Assembly (NCBI RefSeq): GCF_019097595.1
Contig: NC_080716.1
Span: 31,645,901 to 31,709,900 of the forward strand
Direction of reading: 5' to 3'
Source: Hemibagrus wyckioides
Lineage: Eukaryota > Chordata > Actinopteri > Siluriformes > Bagridae
Length of the DNA stretch: 64,000 nt
Both the position numbers and the translations under genes were made by a program. Positions 26,991 to 38,935 of this stretch are shown here, piece by piece (positions within the stretch are counted from its first letter, which is position 1; every line of letters begins with the position of its first letter). The notes beneath the pieces are model-generated. The model did no database searches and was not told where the DNA came from. It saw only the letters and a list, made by a program, of their open reading frames with translations.

Positions 26991-27149
26991 TCATATTCAT
27001 CATTCCCTTTACTCCATATTCAGATATTCAGATACCACCTATTAATATTTAATTTATTTTATTCATTTTATTGTTTTATTTTGTATTACAATTTTCCACC
27101 ATATTTTCCTATATGGCCTGTATGTTCTAGTGTGTTTTACTGTACCTTA

Positions 27150-27330
27150 GTTGCATGATTGTACACACACACACACACACACTCACACACACACAGAAAT
27201 AGACACACATTCTAAGCCTTCCTGATTATAAAAGGTGTGAATTTTCCTTATAAGGTCAAAATGCATGAAGCCACATATACAAGTGGGTAGTAAGGGACTT
27301 TCAGAACTGAAACTCTCACAAGCATGCTCC
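27150..27330. repeat. CA-rich repeat with AAAAGGTGTGAATTTTCC core
   Basis: Another copy of the repeat described at 18690-19110; it ends in GGGACTTTCAGAACTGAAAC. Confidence 0.6.
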
Positions 27331-27334
27331 TAGC

Positions 27335-28640
27335 CCCCACAGCCCCCCACCACCTGCTGAGGTTGCTGTTTATAGACTGCAGAAAAGCCTTCAATATTAA
27401 TTTCCCTCACAGCTTAACCTTCAAATTCAGATATAACACCCCCCCTCTGTAACAGGCTCCTGGACTTCCTCACAGGCAAACCCCAGGTAGATATTTGAGG
27501 CCAGCAGCATCACCCTGAACAGTGGACTCCCACAAGTTTGTGTACTGAGCCTCCTAATCTACTTTCTGTGTGTCCCGTCATCGCTTCACATCTATCATCA
27601 AGTTTACCGACATCACAATGATTATGGGCCTCATCTCCATTAACAATCAGGCCATTTACCTCGATGAGGTGGAGAACTTAGTGCCAGGCTAATTATCTCT
27701 CTCTTAATATTAGCAAAACTAAAGAACTGGCTTTAGGAAGAGTCAGAAGAAGTGCTACACCCCACACAAGATTGGTAGGGCCCCTGTAGACAGAGTAAGC
27801 AACTTCAGGTACAATGGAGTACACACAGTATGTACTGTCAATTCTTCCAACAATATAGCAAAAATAATACTCACAGAAGCCGTGGATGAGAAAAGCAAAA
27901 ATACAGTTGCAAAAAAAGTCAGCAATCAACCCAAAATCAATTCATCAAGACTTATTCTATGTAGTATGTATGATCGCCAAAATATTGGAGCTTCAAATTC
28001 CCATGAGTATGCTGACGTCTACGTCTATCTTGGCCACTCACATTTGCACAAGCATTCCCCACCAGACATGACAACAGCTCACAGTTCAACTCCTATTCTC
28101 CTCTTTCTTCTCCACGCTCATTTATCAACCCTAGACCCTCTAGCAGCTTTGAGTTCCAGCAATTACGAGGCATCTGATCTCAATTTTGACTATTCCCCAA
28201 TTTTCAGCCCCACTGAATATCACACTACCTCTCCTACTCCATTTTATTCAGCCCAGACTGGGACCTAACCACCTATCATTTCATTAAACTGCATTTTTCA
28301 CCAAATTCTGTATTGCACATGTTCATTTCCAATTTTTAACTCCCACAACATCTCTAAGGGCCTGACCCTGAGCTGCTAAGGAAATTCAGGGTCTCTTCAG
28401 TGACTCTAAAAACATTCTATACTTCAGCCATAGAACGTTTCCTGACTCAGTGCAGCTCAGAGATGCACAAGCCCTGCAGAGAGTGCAGCACTTAGCCCGA
28501 GGGTCTGCTCTGCACTCTCTGCAGGACATTTACTCCAGGCGATTCAGATGCAAAAACCATTAAGGACTCCACACACTTCGGTAACTGTCTGTTCAGCCTG
28601 CAATCAGTCAGTCAGTCCTTACTTATCGACAACACTGACA
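27335..28640 (+). mobile_element. Highly decayed LINE RT
   Basis: In order: FIDCRKAFN-like near 27370, an LNSGLPQVCVLS stretch near 27510 (the PQG region), a degraded AD-box region near 27600-27625, a loop with LAKLKNWL-like text near 27710, unrelated sequence at about 27850-28370, and the C-terminal ALQRVQHLA and LHSLQDIYSRRF near 28480-28550. Frameshifts are frequent. Confidence 0.6.
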
Positions 28641-30022
28641 TTCTGCACACTGCATTTTTACTACACATAAAAAAACACACTGTTACGACATGTAACACAT
28701 CTGCACATTACTTTCTACTGTGTACTGTTTGTACAATGTGCAACATATTTGCACATTCTGTTTTTTCTCATTTTTGTTTATTCACATGCACGCTCTCAGG
28801 AAGAGCAGGATCATGTTTCAGTGCAAGCTGTAGTCTGTGTATAACTATGTATGAGGCAAATAAAATCTTAAATCTTGAAATATTCAGAGCTAGCTTGTTT
28901 TATTCCATGAGGGCTGTATGATTAAGCAAATCAATTCAGCAGACTGAAACGCGTACTTGGAACAAAAAAACACAAACCCTCTTCATCTGACCCATCACGG
29001 CTACCGTAGTAGATCCTCTCCTAGGGTTTATCCAATCACATGCGTTTATGCAGATGCGTTATAGCGGAACAGAGACTCTGTCTCCAGCGCGAGACTGAAT
29101 TCATTCCGAAGTAGTTTTTAAACACTACATTTTATCTTTCTGACATGATTAGTGAAGTGATGACGCGGATTTTTGAAAAGAAAAGAAAAGAAAAGTCGAC
29201 GACGAAAGCAGGATGATGCAGGACGATCGGATAGAGAAGTAGGTTTATTCTCGTTTATTCTACTCGATCCAGTTGAGTTCGATTTGTTCAGTCTGCGATT
29301 TCTACTCACATGTCAATCACCAACTCCAAACTAAACACTAGCTCTAATGAAATACTACACAATTCAGCTCTGAGGACTAATAACAAGGGGGAAAAAATAA
29401 TGTTGCATGCTGCAAGGAGGGGGGCATTTATTTTTGCTCACCTGCAGTAGCACGTGCCTTCTAAGGAACCATGTGGATCCACAGCAGGTTAGAATCAGTA
29501 CTAAGATCTTCTCACTGATCAGCCTCATCAGATGATGGGTGTGGTCAATTCTGTCTTGACTCGACCCCCCATTCACAGACCACTGAATTTTGGGTTGACA
29601 TGCTAGACATGCAATCTTCATCATCATCATCATCATCATAACCACAACACACAGGGTGTTGAAGAACAGTGCTCCTATACTCCAGTTCCACAGAGTAGTA
29701 TTGAAGCTGATGTTGTTCAGCACTAACACACTTTATATTCTCATTTCCTTGGCACTCATCTATATTTTAGTGATCTAGTGATCTCTTTTTTTCCCCAAAC
29801 ACCAAGATGTCTTCCTGGTGCAGCGTTCTGCAAATGAACAGCAGGTACACCCAGTCTAACACGAGAAGATCTTCTGCTGTAAGACAACCAACGAATCTCA
29901 CAGACACAGTGACGTGTAAATAGGTATTTAGTGTAACTTTTGCTACTTTAAAATATTGTTAGGATAAACACATTTATATTAAGGCAGCTGTGATCTATTA
30001 TAACAGTGCAGCCTGCTTAATA
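28641..30022. other. Intergenic, nothing firmly recognised
   Basis: Includes a short (GAAAA)n patch near 29176-29192 and a (CAT)n run near 29618-29640. No gene can be supported. Confidence 0.4.
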
Positions 30023-30190
30023 TGGGGCAGTGGTAGCTCAATTTGTTAAGGCTTTGGGTCGTTGGGCCCTTGAGCAAGGCCCCGCAACCCCTTAATGCTC
30101 CAGGGGTGACCTGGCATCGTGGCTGACCCTGCGCTCTGACCCCAACCCCTAAGGATGGGATATGCGAAGAAAGAATTTCACTGTGCTGTA
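30023..30190 (+). mobile_element. tRNA-derived SINE
   Basis: Starts with GGGGCAGTGGTAGCTCAAT, an A-box-like polymerase III head, lacks most of the B box, then runs through TTGGGCCCTTGAGCAAGGCC, GGCTGACCCTGCGCTCTGAC and GAAAGAATTTCACTGTGCTG. This order is typical of a common teleost SINE. The head is internally deleted. Confidence 0.75.
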
Positions 30191-30461
30191 ATGTGTATAT
30201 ATAAAGACAGCTTAATATTTGAAAATGGCTTACATTCACACACATTAGTAAGAAATAGAACACTGTGTGTTGTTGTTATAGTAAAATAATCAGTAATGAA
30301 ACAGAGTTATTGTTGCTACCTCAAAGTTGATCCTAAATTACATTCCAACAAATGCAATATTTTATGGATTAAAAAACAATGTCACACTATTTATCCATCC
30401 AAGCTTAATTCCCTTTAATATTATGGAACTACCACCAGACAAATTAGTTCCTGATCTCACT

Positions 30462-32060
30462 TACACCAATCAATCCAAGGCATGGACTCCACAAGACCCC
30501 TAAAGGTGTGCTGTAGTATGTAGCACCAAGATGTTAGCAGCAGGTCCTTTCAGTCCTGTGAGTTGTGAGGTGGGGCCTCCATGGATCAGGCTTGTTTGTC
30601 CAGCACATTCTTCAGATGCTCAAACAGATTAAGATCTGGGGAATTTCTAGGCCATGTCTACACCTTGAACTGTTCCTCAAACCCTTCCTAAGCAATGTTT
30701 GTAGTGTCAGGAAGCATCATCCTGGTGAAAGATGACACTCACCTTAGGGTATATCGTTATCATGAACTGGTGAATTTGGTCTGCAGCAATGCTTAGGCAG
30801 GTGGCATGTGTCAAAGTAACATCCACATGAACTCCAGGACTCAATATTTAGCAGAAGAACATTGTCTAGAGCATCGCATCCCATAGTGCGTCCTGGTGTC
30901 ATCTCTTCTATTTACGTTTATATTTATAGAATTTTGGCAGATAACTTTATCTATTAGAAACGCTTTCTCCAAACACTCCTAATGATGAATACATCAATAC
31001 TGGTTCACTAGGTCACTGACTAAAAACTGCATCAGTCTAAAAACTCTTCTGAGAGGTACTATAATAAGAAAAGTACACAGTCAGCATTTTGATAGTTAAG
31101 TGTTTCAGGAAGCGGTAGATGTTTAGATTTGAAGATTGTCAGTGACTCAGCGGTTCAGACATCTAGGGAAAGTTTATTGTACCACCCTGAGGCCAGAACA
31201 AAGAAAAGTCTTGATGCAGGTCTTTCTTGTACCCTGACAGATGGTGGATCAGTTGCGCAGATGATTCTAGAAGATCTGCAGGAGCATGGTGTAGTGCAGG
31301 GTGTGATAAGAGTTTTTAGGCAAGCGGGTGCTGGTTCGTTTTTTTGGCCTTTGCAGGCGAGCATCAGTGTTTTTTAAATCTGATTTGGGTAGCTATAAGA
31401 AGCCAGTGGAGGGAACGCAGCAATTTCATCCATCCATGTCATACATGCTGAGATCAGAGCGAAACCTGTAGTGTCTGTGCACCTGACCGACCACATGATG
31501 TAAGAGAAATGCGATTCGTCAGCCCATGCCGTTGTTCCATGATCCAGTTCTAATGCTCACATATTCATTGTAAGATCTTTCAGTGGTGAACAGGCATTAG
31601 CATGACCACTATGCAGCTACACAGCTCCATACATAGCAAGCTGAGATGGACTGTGTGCTCTGACACCATTCAATCTTAGCCAGCATTCAGTTTTTCAGCA
31701 GTTTGTCCTATAGTAGCTTTTCTGGACGGACTGGCCTTCACACCCCACTGAGCATCGGGACCCGGTGAACAATAAACCGGTTCATTGGTTGACCTTCCTT
31801 GAGGCACTTTTGGTATGTTCTAACCACTGCATACCAGGAACACCTCACAAGACCTGCTGTTTTGTAGATGCTCTGACCCAGTCATCTAACCCTTACAATT
31901 TGGTCCTTTTCAGAGTCTCCCAGATCCTTAGACATGCCAATTTTTTCTGCTTCCAACACATCAACTTTGAGACCTAACTGTTCGTCTCCTGCCTGATATA
32001 TCCCACATCTTGATAGGTGCCAGTGTAACCAGAAAACCTGGTTTTAATGTTATGGCAGTT
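30462..32060 (-). mobile_element. Tc1-like transposon, decayed and interrupted
   Basis: On the minus strand most of a Tc1-like element can be followed: a terminal piece near 30462 (TACACCAATCA), GGCATGGACTCCAC, GGTGGGGCCTCCATGGATCA, CCATAGTGCGTCCTGGTG, then, after an insertion (30909-31467), CCACATGATGTAAGAGAAAT through ATGCTCTGACCCAGTCATCT and CATCAACTTTGAG to near 32060. The transposase has many stops, so it is inactive. Confidence 0.75.
30909..31467 (-). mobile_element. L2-like LINE 3' fragment nested in Tc1
   Basis: Minus-strand text parallels the longer L2-like copy at 44108-45262, including LKTLITPCTTPCSCRSSRII and PPSVRVQERP. It is inserted in the Tc1 copy and is therefore younger. 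Confidence 0.7.
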
Positions 32061-32189
32061 TGGTTAATAGAGACTATCAACAGTCCTTCCCTCACCAGTC
32101 TCTCTTTTGAGTCTCTGTTGAAGTTGCTAAGGCAAAAACACAAGATGTCCGAAATATTATATCCTTACCTCTGTTACAAAGAACTGACA

Positions 32190-32375
32190 CTGGAGACTCC
32201 TTCCATCAGTGTTAACTAAACCTGCTGTACAAGTCTCCGTGAATGAGCTGTTACTATAGAAACTATAACCTGTTAAAGCGAGCGCATTAACATGCAGCTG
32301 CTCTACGCTCAGTGCTGCTGTTACAGAGAATTAATCAACACCTTCTGACCAATCAAATTGCGGTATATAAATATT
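32190..32375. repeat. Dispersed CTGATTGGTCAGAAGG repeat, reverse
   Basis: Contains AATCAACACCTTCTGACCAA in reverse orientation and the GGAGACTCCTTCCATCAG block also seen at 42520. Confidence 0.5.
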
Positions 32376-32770
32376 CCAGTGTTTTCCTGAGAGACTACCT
32401 CAGCATGTAACTCCACATAAATAATGGCATGAGCTGAAAATAATACGATTGTAAAAAAAAAAACAAAAAAAAGTGAAAATGATAAAGCAATTATGTGAAA
32501 AGCAAAAACAATCAACAGCTTGTGGTTCAGAGCATTTTTACTTCCGAAAGGTTTGTTTTTGTTTATGGACAAATTGTCTCAAGACAAGGTTTCACAAGAC
32601 ATCTTTGAATCCAAAATAATTTTGTGAAAATGAATAATAAAACCAGACTCAAAGCCATAATTCATAGTTAGCGTAGTTTAAAGTAGCATTTATAAGATAT
32701 GCCGACAAGCTAATTCATGTTAAGCTTCACTAATTCAAGCAAACGTTTGTCTAAGTTTCAGTCCATTTTG

Positions 32771-33571
32771 TTAGCCACTCGTTTGGTTTTTAATCAGGCT
32801 TTCAGTCATGCGCTGGTCCAGTTTTTCCACACACTTCTGCACCCAGTGATGTCCAGGGTCAGCACACATGCGAAGACCGTTCTTCAGAGTAAAACTGCAT
32901 AAGGAGAGATATTTAGAGACTCGCATCAGAGTAAAACTAGGATCCAAACAAACACTCGCACGTCCCGACGTATTCAGATTTAAAGTACTGTTAAAATATG
33001 GAGGAATGAAGCTATGCGTTGGAGACCTACATGATTCCGGCTTTCGTGCACGTTTCTTTTATACGAGTCAATCACCTTGACAGGAATTCTTCTCATCTGG
33101 AGTTTGAAACAGCACGGTTCTGGTGGCTTTCCATCTGTAGGGGAAAGAAATTATTCATCACTCTTGAATTCTGATGTGGCTTTCTTTAATAACGTGCCTT
33201 TACAGGAAAAACTTATACAGGAAATAATTCTGCCTCATCACCCCATTGTATCACTCAGTATTTTACTGTAACACAGTCACAGTTTATTCACGCTGGTGAT
33301 TTTTACACAACCTGCTCGTCTTTTTAAGAAATTCGTCGTCATGGAGTGGTAGTGAGTAATACTCGTGAGACATCGCACTACTAGTCAACTCTTTATTCGT
33401 CATCTTACTCATGTCTATTTTGAGCTGAAATGCATGAAGAAAAACCTAGATTACGAAATATGTACAAGAAATTGAGACAAGGATGTGAAACGTTATCTTA
33501 CTGACGGCCGTGGCAGAGGCCTGAAGGCAGGCGAGAACCAGCAGAACCGGCAGGAGAGAACGAGAGAACAT
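32771..33571 (-). pseudogene. CC chemokine (gene 4) with a one-base frame break
   Basis: Exons are 33571-33502 (70 nt), 33134-33031 (104 nt) and 32894-32771 (124 nt), with GT-AG borders. Exon 1 encodes MFSRSLLPVLLVLACLQ plus ASATAV, exon 2 PPEPCCFKLQ, and exon 3 FTLKNGLRMCADP with WVQKCVEKL. The extra cysteine in the C-terminal helix is absent from genes 1-3. Exon 2 should be 2 mod 3 in joined length, but the summed length (298) is one too long. The shift lies in the A-rich stretch near 33056-33064, just before the third cysteine. Translation would run out of frame and stop early in exon 3. It is the most diverged paralogue. Either it is a young pseudogene or the base is a sequencing error in an A run. 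Confidence 0.75.
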
Positions 33572-33772
33572 GACTGATGAGGATGAGGATCACAATGCGA
33601 ACAGAATGGTATTAATACAGATATCACTTCTCCACTGGTTTAAAAGCTGGTGTGGGGACTGAGGTCTAAAAAGCATCAATTCTACAGAAAAACCTGAGTG
33701 TGGTTTACACCAAGGGCCAGAAATCCAACTTATCCAAAATATGTGCAGCTTGACTGGAGTTAAACACTAGAT

Positions 33773-33775
<3 letters not shown>

Positions 33776-33821
<46 letters not shown>
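33776..33821. repeat. (CA)n microsatellite
   Basis: About 22 CA units upstream of chemokine gene 4. Confidence 0.9.
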
Positions 33822-33824
<3 letters not shown>

Positions 33825-34890
33825 AATCAGTCATTATTACTACACGCACATTGTTTTACTTCATTAGCATGGCCTGTACCTCTTTATTTATTTAGTTTGT
33901 AGCTTAAAGCGCTAATACACAACATCTTGTTCATCTCTGAATCTAGACTGAAAAATACAAACGCAATTAAATATCATTTAATGTAGTAAAAGCCATTTAC
34001 ATGAATATGTGAAAGAAGGATTGCTGATGCTGTGAGGGAAAAAAAAAGAGAAGCAAAAAAACGGAAATATGTTCTGTGGTTAACAGAAGCCCGTCTGCTC
34101 AGGGTCGAGGGTTAATAGTGGAGATGGAGATTAGCACAATGTTTTGCATCTCACCACAGATAGCTTGTTTAGACGAGTCTGTCTTTTACGTCAACGGGCG
34201 ACTATCTGGAAAATTACGCAAACCGCTAGCTTGAAGTGAATTGCTTTAGAAACTTCAGAGATCAGAGATATTTAACCACATCGTGAAATTCTTCTTTTTC
34301 TACAAATGTGATTAGCATGACGCATGATGATAAATGCTGTTTGGGTTCTCGCGGTCATTAGCAGATGACTTTTGAGTCCGATGCGTGGAGAATAAACTCG
34401 AACTTCTCCGTCCAAAACGTCTTGAAACATTCTGCTTTCATTATGGCTTCATGTGGTCTGTCATCACTTCACCCAGGTGAGGGTGAACGACACCATGTGG
34501 TTGGATAACATGACACCGAGGAACTGCTCCACAAATGTTTTAACCACTAAACTAATTTTGTTTTTTTTCTTGTTTCAGTGAAATAACCGAAATACTCCGC
34601 TGCCCCTGCGTCCGAACCACGGTCCTCCAGCTGACCACTCCTGAACCTGTGGCCCAGTGATGAAGGTTTTGGCCAGACCGATTGATGTTATTGTGAAATC
34701 TCAAGATCAGCTGGTTGAATTCATCTGGCGTTGTCGGTGTAACCACCCAGATGATGATGATTTTGATGATGATAAGGTGTTGGTATTTGATACATACAAG
34801 GTTAAGGTGTAAAGTTTGACATGTTTTTTTCTACAACAGCTTATTAGATTCTGTGTATCCTAAGGGTATTTCTGTTATCCGAGGGGGCGG
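33822..34890. other. Intergenic, nothing recognised
   Basis: Unique-looking sequence without a supportable gene. Confidence 0.4.
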
Positions 34891-34894
34891 TGCA

Positions 34895-35165
34895 GTGCAG
34901 GGGCACGTAGGTAGACTTAGTGGTTAGCACATTTGCTTCACACCTCTGGGGCTGGTGGTTTGATTTCCGACTCTGCACCGTTTACGTGGAATTTGCATGC
35001 AGTCTGGGTTTCCTCCTACAGTCTGAAGGGCTTGTAAATTTGTGATAGGGTTCGCTCCTGGTCCACGATGTCCCCTGCCTTCCTTGTGCCCCATATCCCC
35101 TGGAATAGGCTCCAGGTTCCCTACCATCAATGTCTAGGATAAGTGCTTGTATAGATGGATGGATT
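34895..35165 (+). mobile_element. Fish SINE with GATGGATGG tail
   Basis: Includes GACTTAGTGGTTAGCACATT, TTTGATTTCCGACTCTGCAC (B-box-like), GGGTTTCCTCCTACAGTCTG, CCTTGTGCCCCATATCCCCT, GGAATAGGCTCCAGGTTCCC and a GATGGATGG end. This is a widespread teleost tRNA-derived SINE structure. Confidence 0.75.
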
Positions 35166-35211
35166 TCTGTCATGTGTGTTGGTTATTAGTAGGGCTAACC
35201 CTGCTGAAGGT

Positions 35212-35395
35212 GGTAGTGGTGGTATCTGAGTGGTTAAGGTGTTGGATTACTGATCAGAAGGTTATCAGTTTGAATCCCAGGTCCACTAAAACTACTGGGC
35301 CCTTCAGCAAGGCCCTTAATGCTCAGTTGTATAAATGACATAAATTGTAAGTCTCTCTGAATAAGGGCGTCTGCCAAATACCATAAATATAATTT
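35212..35395 (+). mobile_element. tRNA-derived SINE with LINE-like tail
   Basis: TGAGTGGTTAAGGTGTTGGA (A box), GGTTATCAGTTTGAATCCCA (B box), TGGGCCCTTCAGCAAGGCCC and the 3' tail ATAAGGGCGTCTGCCAAAT. The tail resembles the 3' end of the L2-like LINE at 44108, which suggests that LINE mobilises it. Confidence 0.75.
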
Positions 35396-35863
35396 GGCGG
35401 TGGTGGAGGAATTTCCATCAAGGTCCACTTGTCCACCCAACATGTTTTTTAAACCCATGCCACACTGACCATGAAATCCATCATGAGGATGTATTTGATG
35501 CAAATTACTGCCTGCTAACTGAAGTGTACATCTAAATGCTGTACATGAACATGGAACAACCCTCACCCTCACTGTTGTATCACGTCTCGAGCGTGAGCTG
35601 CTTCGGACAGTAAAATCATCTGTAAATATAAACGTTTTTTCCAAATTCCAGCTGATAGTTTCTTCCCCGTTGGCCGGTGAATAATTCCGACTTGTTTTGT
35701 CATCATTTTTTGCCTAACTCGCCCTGTTCCATAGTGCAGTATCACCAGCGAAACCTGTGGTTAAGTGGCTTTGTCAGATAAACCCATGACCCAATTAACA
35801 TCCTGTCCATCCCTCCCTCCCCCAATTTCCTCTTCTTGCTATATTTCCGTGTGTGCGTGTGCA

Positions 35864-35894
<31 letters not shown>

Positions 35895-35972
35895 GTGCGT
35901 GTGTGTGTGTGTGCGTGATTATCTCAGTATGGAACATTCAATCAAAAAATAAAACAGTGCTGGAATAGTAGC

Positions 35973-36004
<32 letters not shown>

Positions 36005-36639
36005 TGGCGACGAGGTGACATGCAGAAGATGATTATTTTCCTATCACGGCATGCCCTCAGGTGTTTTCTGCCTCTTTTACCAACAGCAGTGTAATTCTTG
36101 ACGATTCTTATTGACTTTTTATCTGTTTGTCGTTACTCTTTAATGGTTTGTGCAGCGATTCTTTCCCTCACCAGCCTTCTCTGTATTCTCTTCAGTCATG
36201 TTAGCGAAAAAAACCACAAACCATAAAGCGACTCTGTTACAACGCACCGAAACTGTTATAATAAACATTGTCATGTCACTGATTCCACACTTTAATTTCA
36301 TTTATGTCTCTCGTACACGTCCCTGTTGCTATGGAAATGAGAACCGGCCAATCAGAATGCAGAACTGTGCTACGTTATTAAACGAAGGTGTTTTATTATT
36401 ATTATTATTATTATAGCTTTAGATAAAAAGTATGTGAATGCTATAAATGCGACAGTGAAGACAATAAATCATTCATCTTTAATCTCAGTTATAAACAATG
36501 AAATGTTTTATTTTATACTTTTAATAAAAAAGGCATTATTTTTATTGAAAGAATTGGACTTTTCTTCAGTTTAATCTCCACCTGAAGGTCAGACCTCAGT
36601 CATCATGATGATCATATCATGGTCACAACTTACACAACT
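35396..36639. other. Intergenic with GTGTGC microsatellite
   Basis: A (GTGTGC)n/(GT)n run lies at about 35851-35916 and (AAT)n at 35975-36003. No gene recognised. The reverse CCAATCAGAATGC piece near 36347 belongs to the dispersed CTGATTGG repeat. Confidence 0.4.
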
Positions 36640-36800
36640 AACACCCACCACACACACACACTCTTACACACACACTGTCTAAAAATTATTCTAAATATAA
36701 AAGGTGTGAATTCTACTCATCAAGTTAAGATACGTGTGAAGTTTCAGGAAGGAACTTAACATTTGAAACCCACACACACACAAACCCACACACACACACA
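36640..36800. repeat. CA-rich repeat with AAAAGGTGTGAATT core
   Basis: Third location of the repeat described at 18690-19110, here directly followed by the next repeat. Confidence 0.5.
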
Positions 36801-37017
36801 CACACACTGTTTCTAAAAACACACCAGTCAGTCCCACACATAAGTGTCATGTCATGAGAAACTTCCAGAAACCTTGAACTTGTAAAATTGAAAAAGTAAA
36901 AATGTAACTAAAGATTATAAATCAGTTTTTTTCACGAAACCAGATTTATTTTTTAATCAATGTTTTTACTTTAAATAAGTGTAACTGCAGCAGATTTGGT
37001 TGTTTTAAAATGCTTTT

Positions 37018-37170
37018 AGGTTCCTCGAGCCCTCACTTTGACTTTTTGACGCTGGGCACCAAAAACCACAGAGGTGCAGAACCTCAGAGTCACAGGACAT
37101 GGTCATTTTTACTGCACCACGGATACACTTACAAAAAACCACCACATGAGGTCGCTGCTGCTCAAGGTGT
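37018..37170. repeat. Dispersed repeat with CCACCACATGAGGTCGCTG
   Basis: Third copy of the repeat at 12630-12775; shares CATGGTCATTTTTACTGCA and the GCTGCTGCTCA end. Confidence 0.5.
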
Positions 37171-37224
37171 TTAGAGATTCCTACTCCAACATCGAGTGTG
37201 GTCATTTTTTGCGGTCAGCAATCT

Positions 37225-38062
37225 CAGAGAGTCGACTCTTTCGGCTCCTTGTGTGTGTGTGCGTGTGTGTGTGTGTCTTAAATAAGTGAGCCAAGTAAAA
37301 AATAAATCTTTAAAATAAATAAACTGTTCTCGTACATGTGAGTCGACTCTTAACGTTCAGTCGACTGAAGGAGCCGACTCATTCATGGTGTCGGTGTGTG
37401 TGTGTGTGTTAACTAAGTGAGCAAAGCAGAAATAAAACTACAAAAACTGTAAATGAATAAAACTGCTTTCATAAATGTGAGTCGACTCTTAACGTTCAGC
37501 TCACACGGAGCCGACTGAAGGAGCCGATTCATTCATGGTGTCGGAAAGTAAGGGTTCATTGTGTGTGTGTGTGTGTGTGTGTGTGTTAACTAACTTAAGT
37601 CAAATAAATCTGTAAAATGAATGAATAAACTACTTTCGTACATATGAGTCAACTCTCAACGTTCAGCTCACACAGAGCCGACTGAAGGAGCCGACTCATT
37701 CATGGTGTCGGAAAGTAAGGGTTCATAGTGTGCGCTACTGCAAATATAAAATAAACCACTTATATGTACGAGTCAAAATGTGAAAGTTCACCTGAGGAGT
37801 CGACTCGTTCATAGTGCTAAAAATGAAAAGCCCGCGCGCGCGTGTGTGTGTGTGTGTTAACTAAGTGAGCAAAGTAGAAATAAAAATGTACAAAAACTGT
37901 AAATGAATAAAACTGCTTTCATAAATGTGAGTCGACTCTTAACGTTCAGCTCACACGGAGCCGACTGAAGGAGCCGATTCATTCAGGGTGTCGGAAAGTA
38001 AAGGTTTATTGTGTGTGTGTGTGTGTGTGTGTGTAAACTAAAAAAAATAAGTAAAAACAAAT

Positions 38063-38095
<33 letters not shown>

Positions 38096-38190
38096 ACTGC
38101 TATTGTACATGTGAGTCGACTCTCAACGTTCAGCTCACACGGAGCCGACTGAAGGAGCCGACTCATTCATGGTGTCAGAAAGTAATGCTT
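37225..38190. repeat. Minisatellite with GAGTCGACTC palindrome
   Basis: Six to seven units of about 110-185 bp. Each has the palindrome GAGTCGACTC (or a one- or two-base variant), a TTAACGTTCAGCTCAC block, GGAGCCGACTGAAGGAGCC, TTCATGGTGTCGGAAAG and a variable (GT)n run. Unit starts judged by the palindrome are near 37229, 37340, 37479, 37646, 37767, 37929 and 38113. Length varies mainly with (GT)n. A single related palindrome is at about 41056. Confidence 0.8.
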
Positions 38191-38191
38191 T

Positions 38192-38232
<41 letters not shown>

Positions 38233-38619
38233 GTGTGTGTGTGTTCTAAAAAAAAAACAACAACATGCACTTCACGGATGCACTTAAATCCGAATCTCGT
38301 GCTGATTCACGTGTGCAAGGCTTCAGGTGACTGATTTGTGAACATTTACGTGGGAATTGCTCCCGTACTATTCACACGGTGTCACGTGCAACTTCAAGGT
38401 ATAGCACAGTGGAGTGTTCGTCAGTCACATGATCCCGCGTGCAAACGTATATAAAGGTTTATAGGGGGGGGGGTCTGGTGGAGGGGGTGCCAATACTTTA
38501 CTGCATGTCTGATATCTCACTAAAGTGCATGCATACACTCCTGGAGCACGAGGGCTGGACTAGAACAGAGTATAATCCATCAGCGCGTATAGGTGGACCT
38601 GATGTAAAAGACAGACGCT

Positions 38620-38935
38620 CACACATTCCCGGCGGAAATGACAATGTGCGCGTGCTGAACCGAACCGAACTGAGCGCGAGGACGTTCTGAGTGTTGTTCT
38701 GGGACGGTAGTCACCGGGATCGTCCAGGACCCTTGTCAAACTGTGCGTTCCGAGGGTTTGGACGTCACGGTGCGCGCGTGATATTATCTAGAACCCGCCC
38801 CCCTCTCCGGTGGTCCTGAGCGCGAGCGCGGTGCACGGACAGGAGAGGCTTCATGTCACGTCCCTTCATACGGAAGTGATGCTGATTTCTTTTTTCTTCT
38901 CTCCGCTACCTTTCTGAAACCGGTGAGTGCTGCTT
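38620..38935 (+). promoter_or_regulatory. CpG-rich promoter with candidate noncoding first exon
   Basis: In an AT-rich window this stretch is unusually rich in CG dinucleotides (GAGCGCGAGG, GTGCGCGCGTG, GAGCGCGAGCGCGG) and has a GC-box-like CCCGCCCCCC. It ends in CTTTCTGAAACCG followed by GTGAGTGC, a good donor at about 38922. I infer a transcription start with a 5' UTR exon read rightward. No downstream coding exon was found in the window, so the host gene, if any, lies beyond it. Confidence 0.4.

Noticed and set aside
30023..35395. SINE heads as functional tRNA genes
   Set aside because: The polymerase III boxes are followed by SINE bodies and no cloverleaf with an intact anticodon arm can be drawn.
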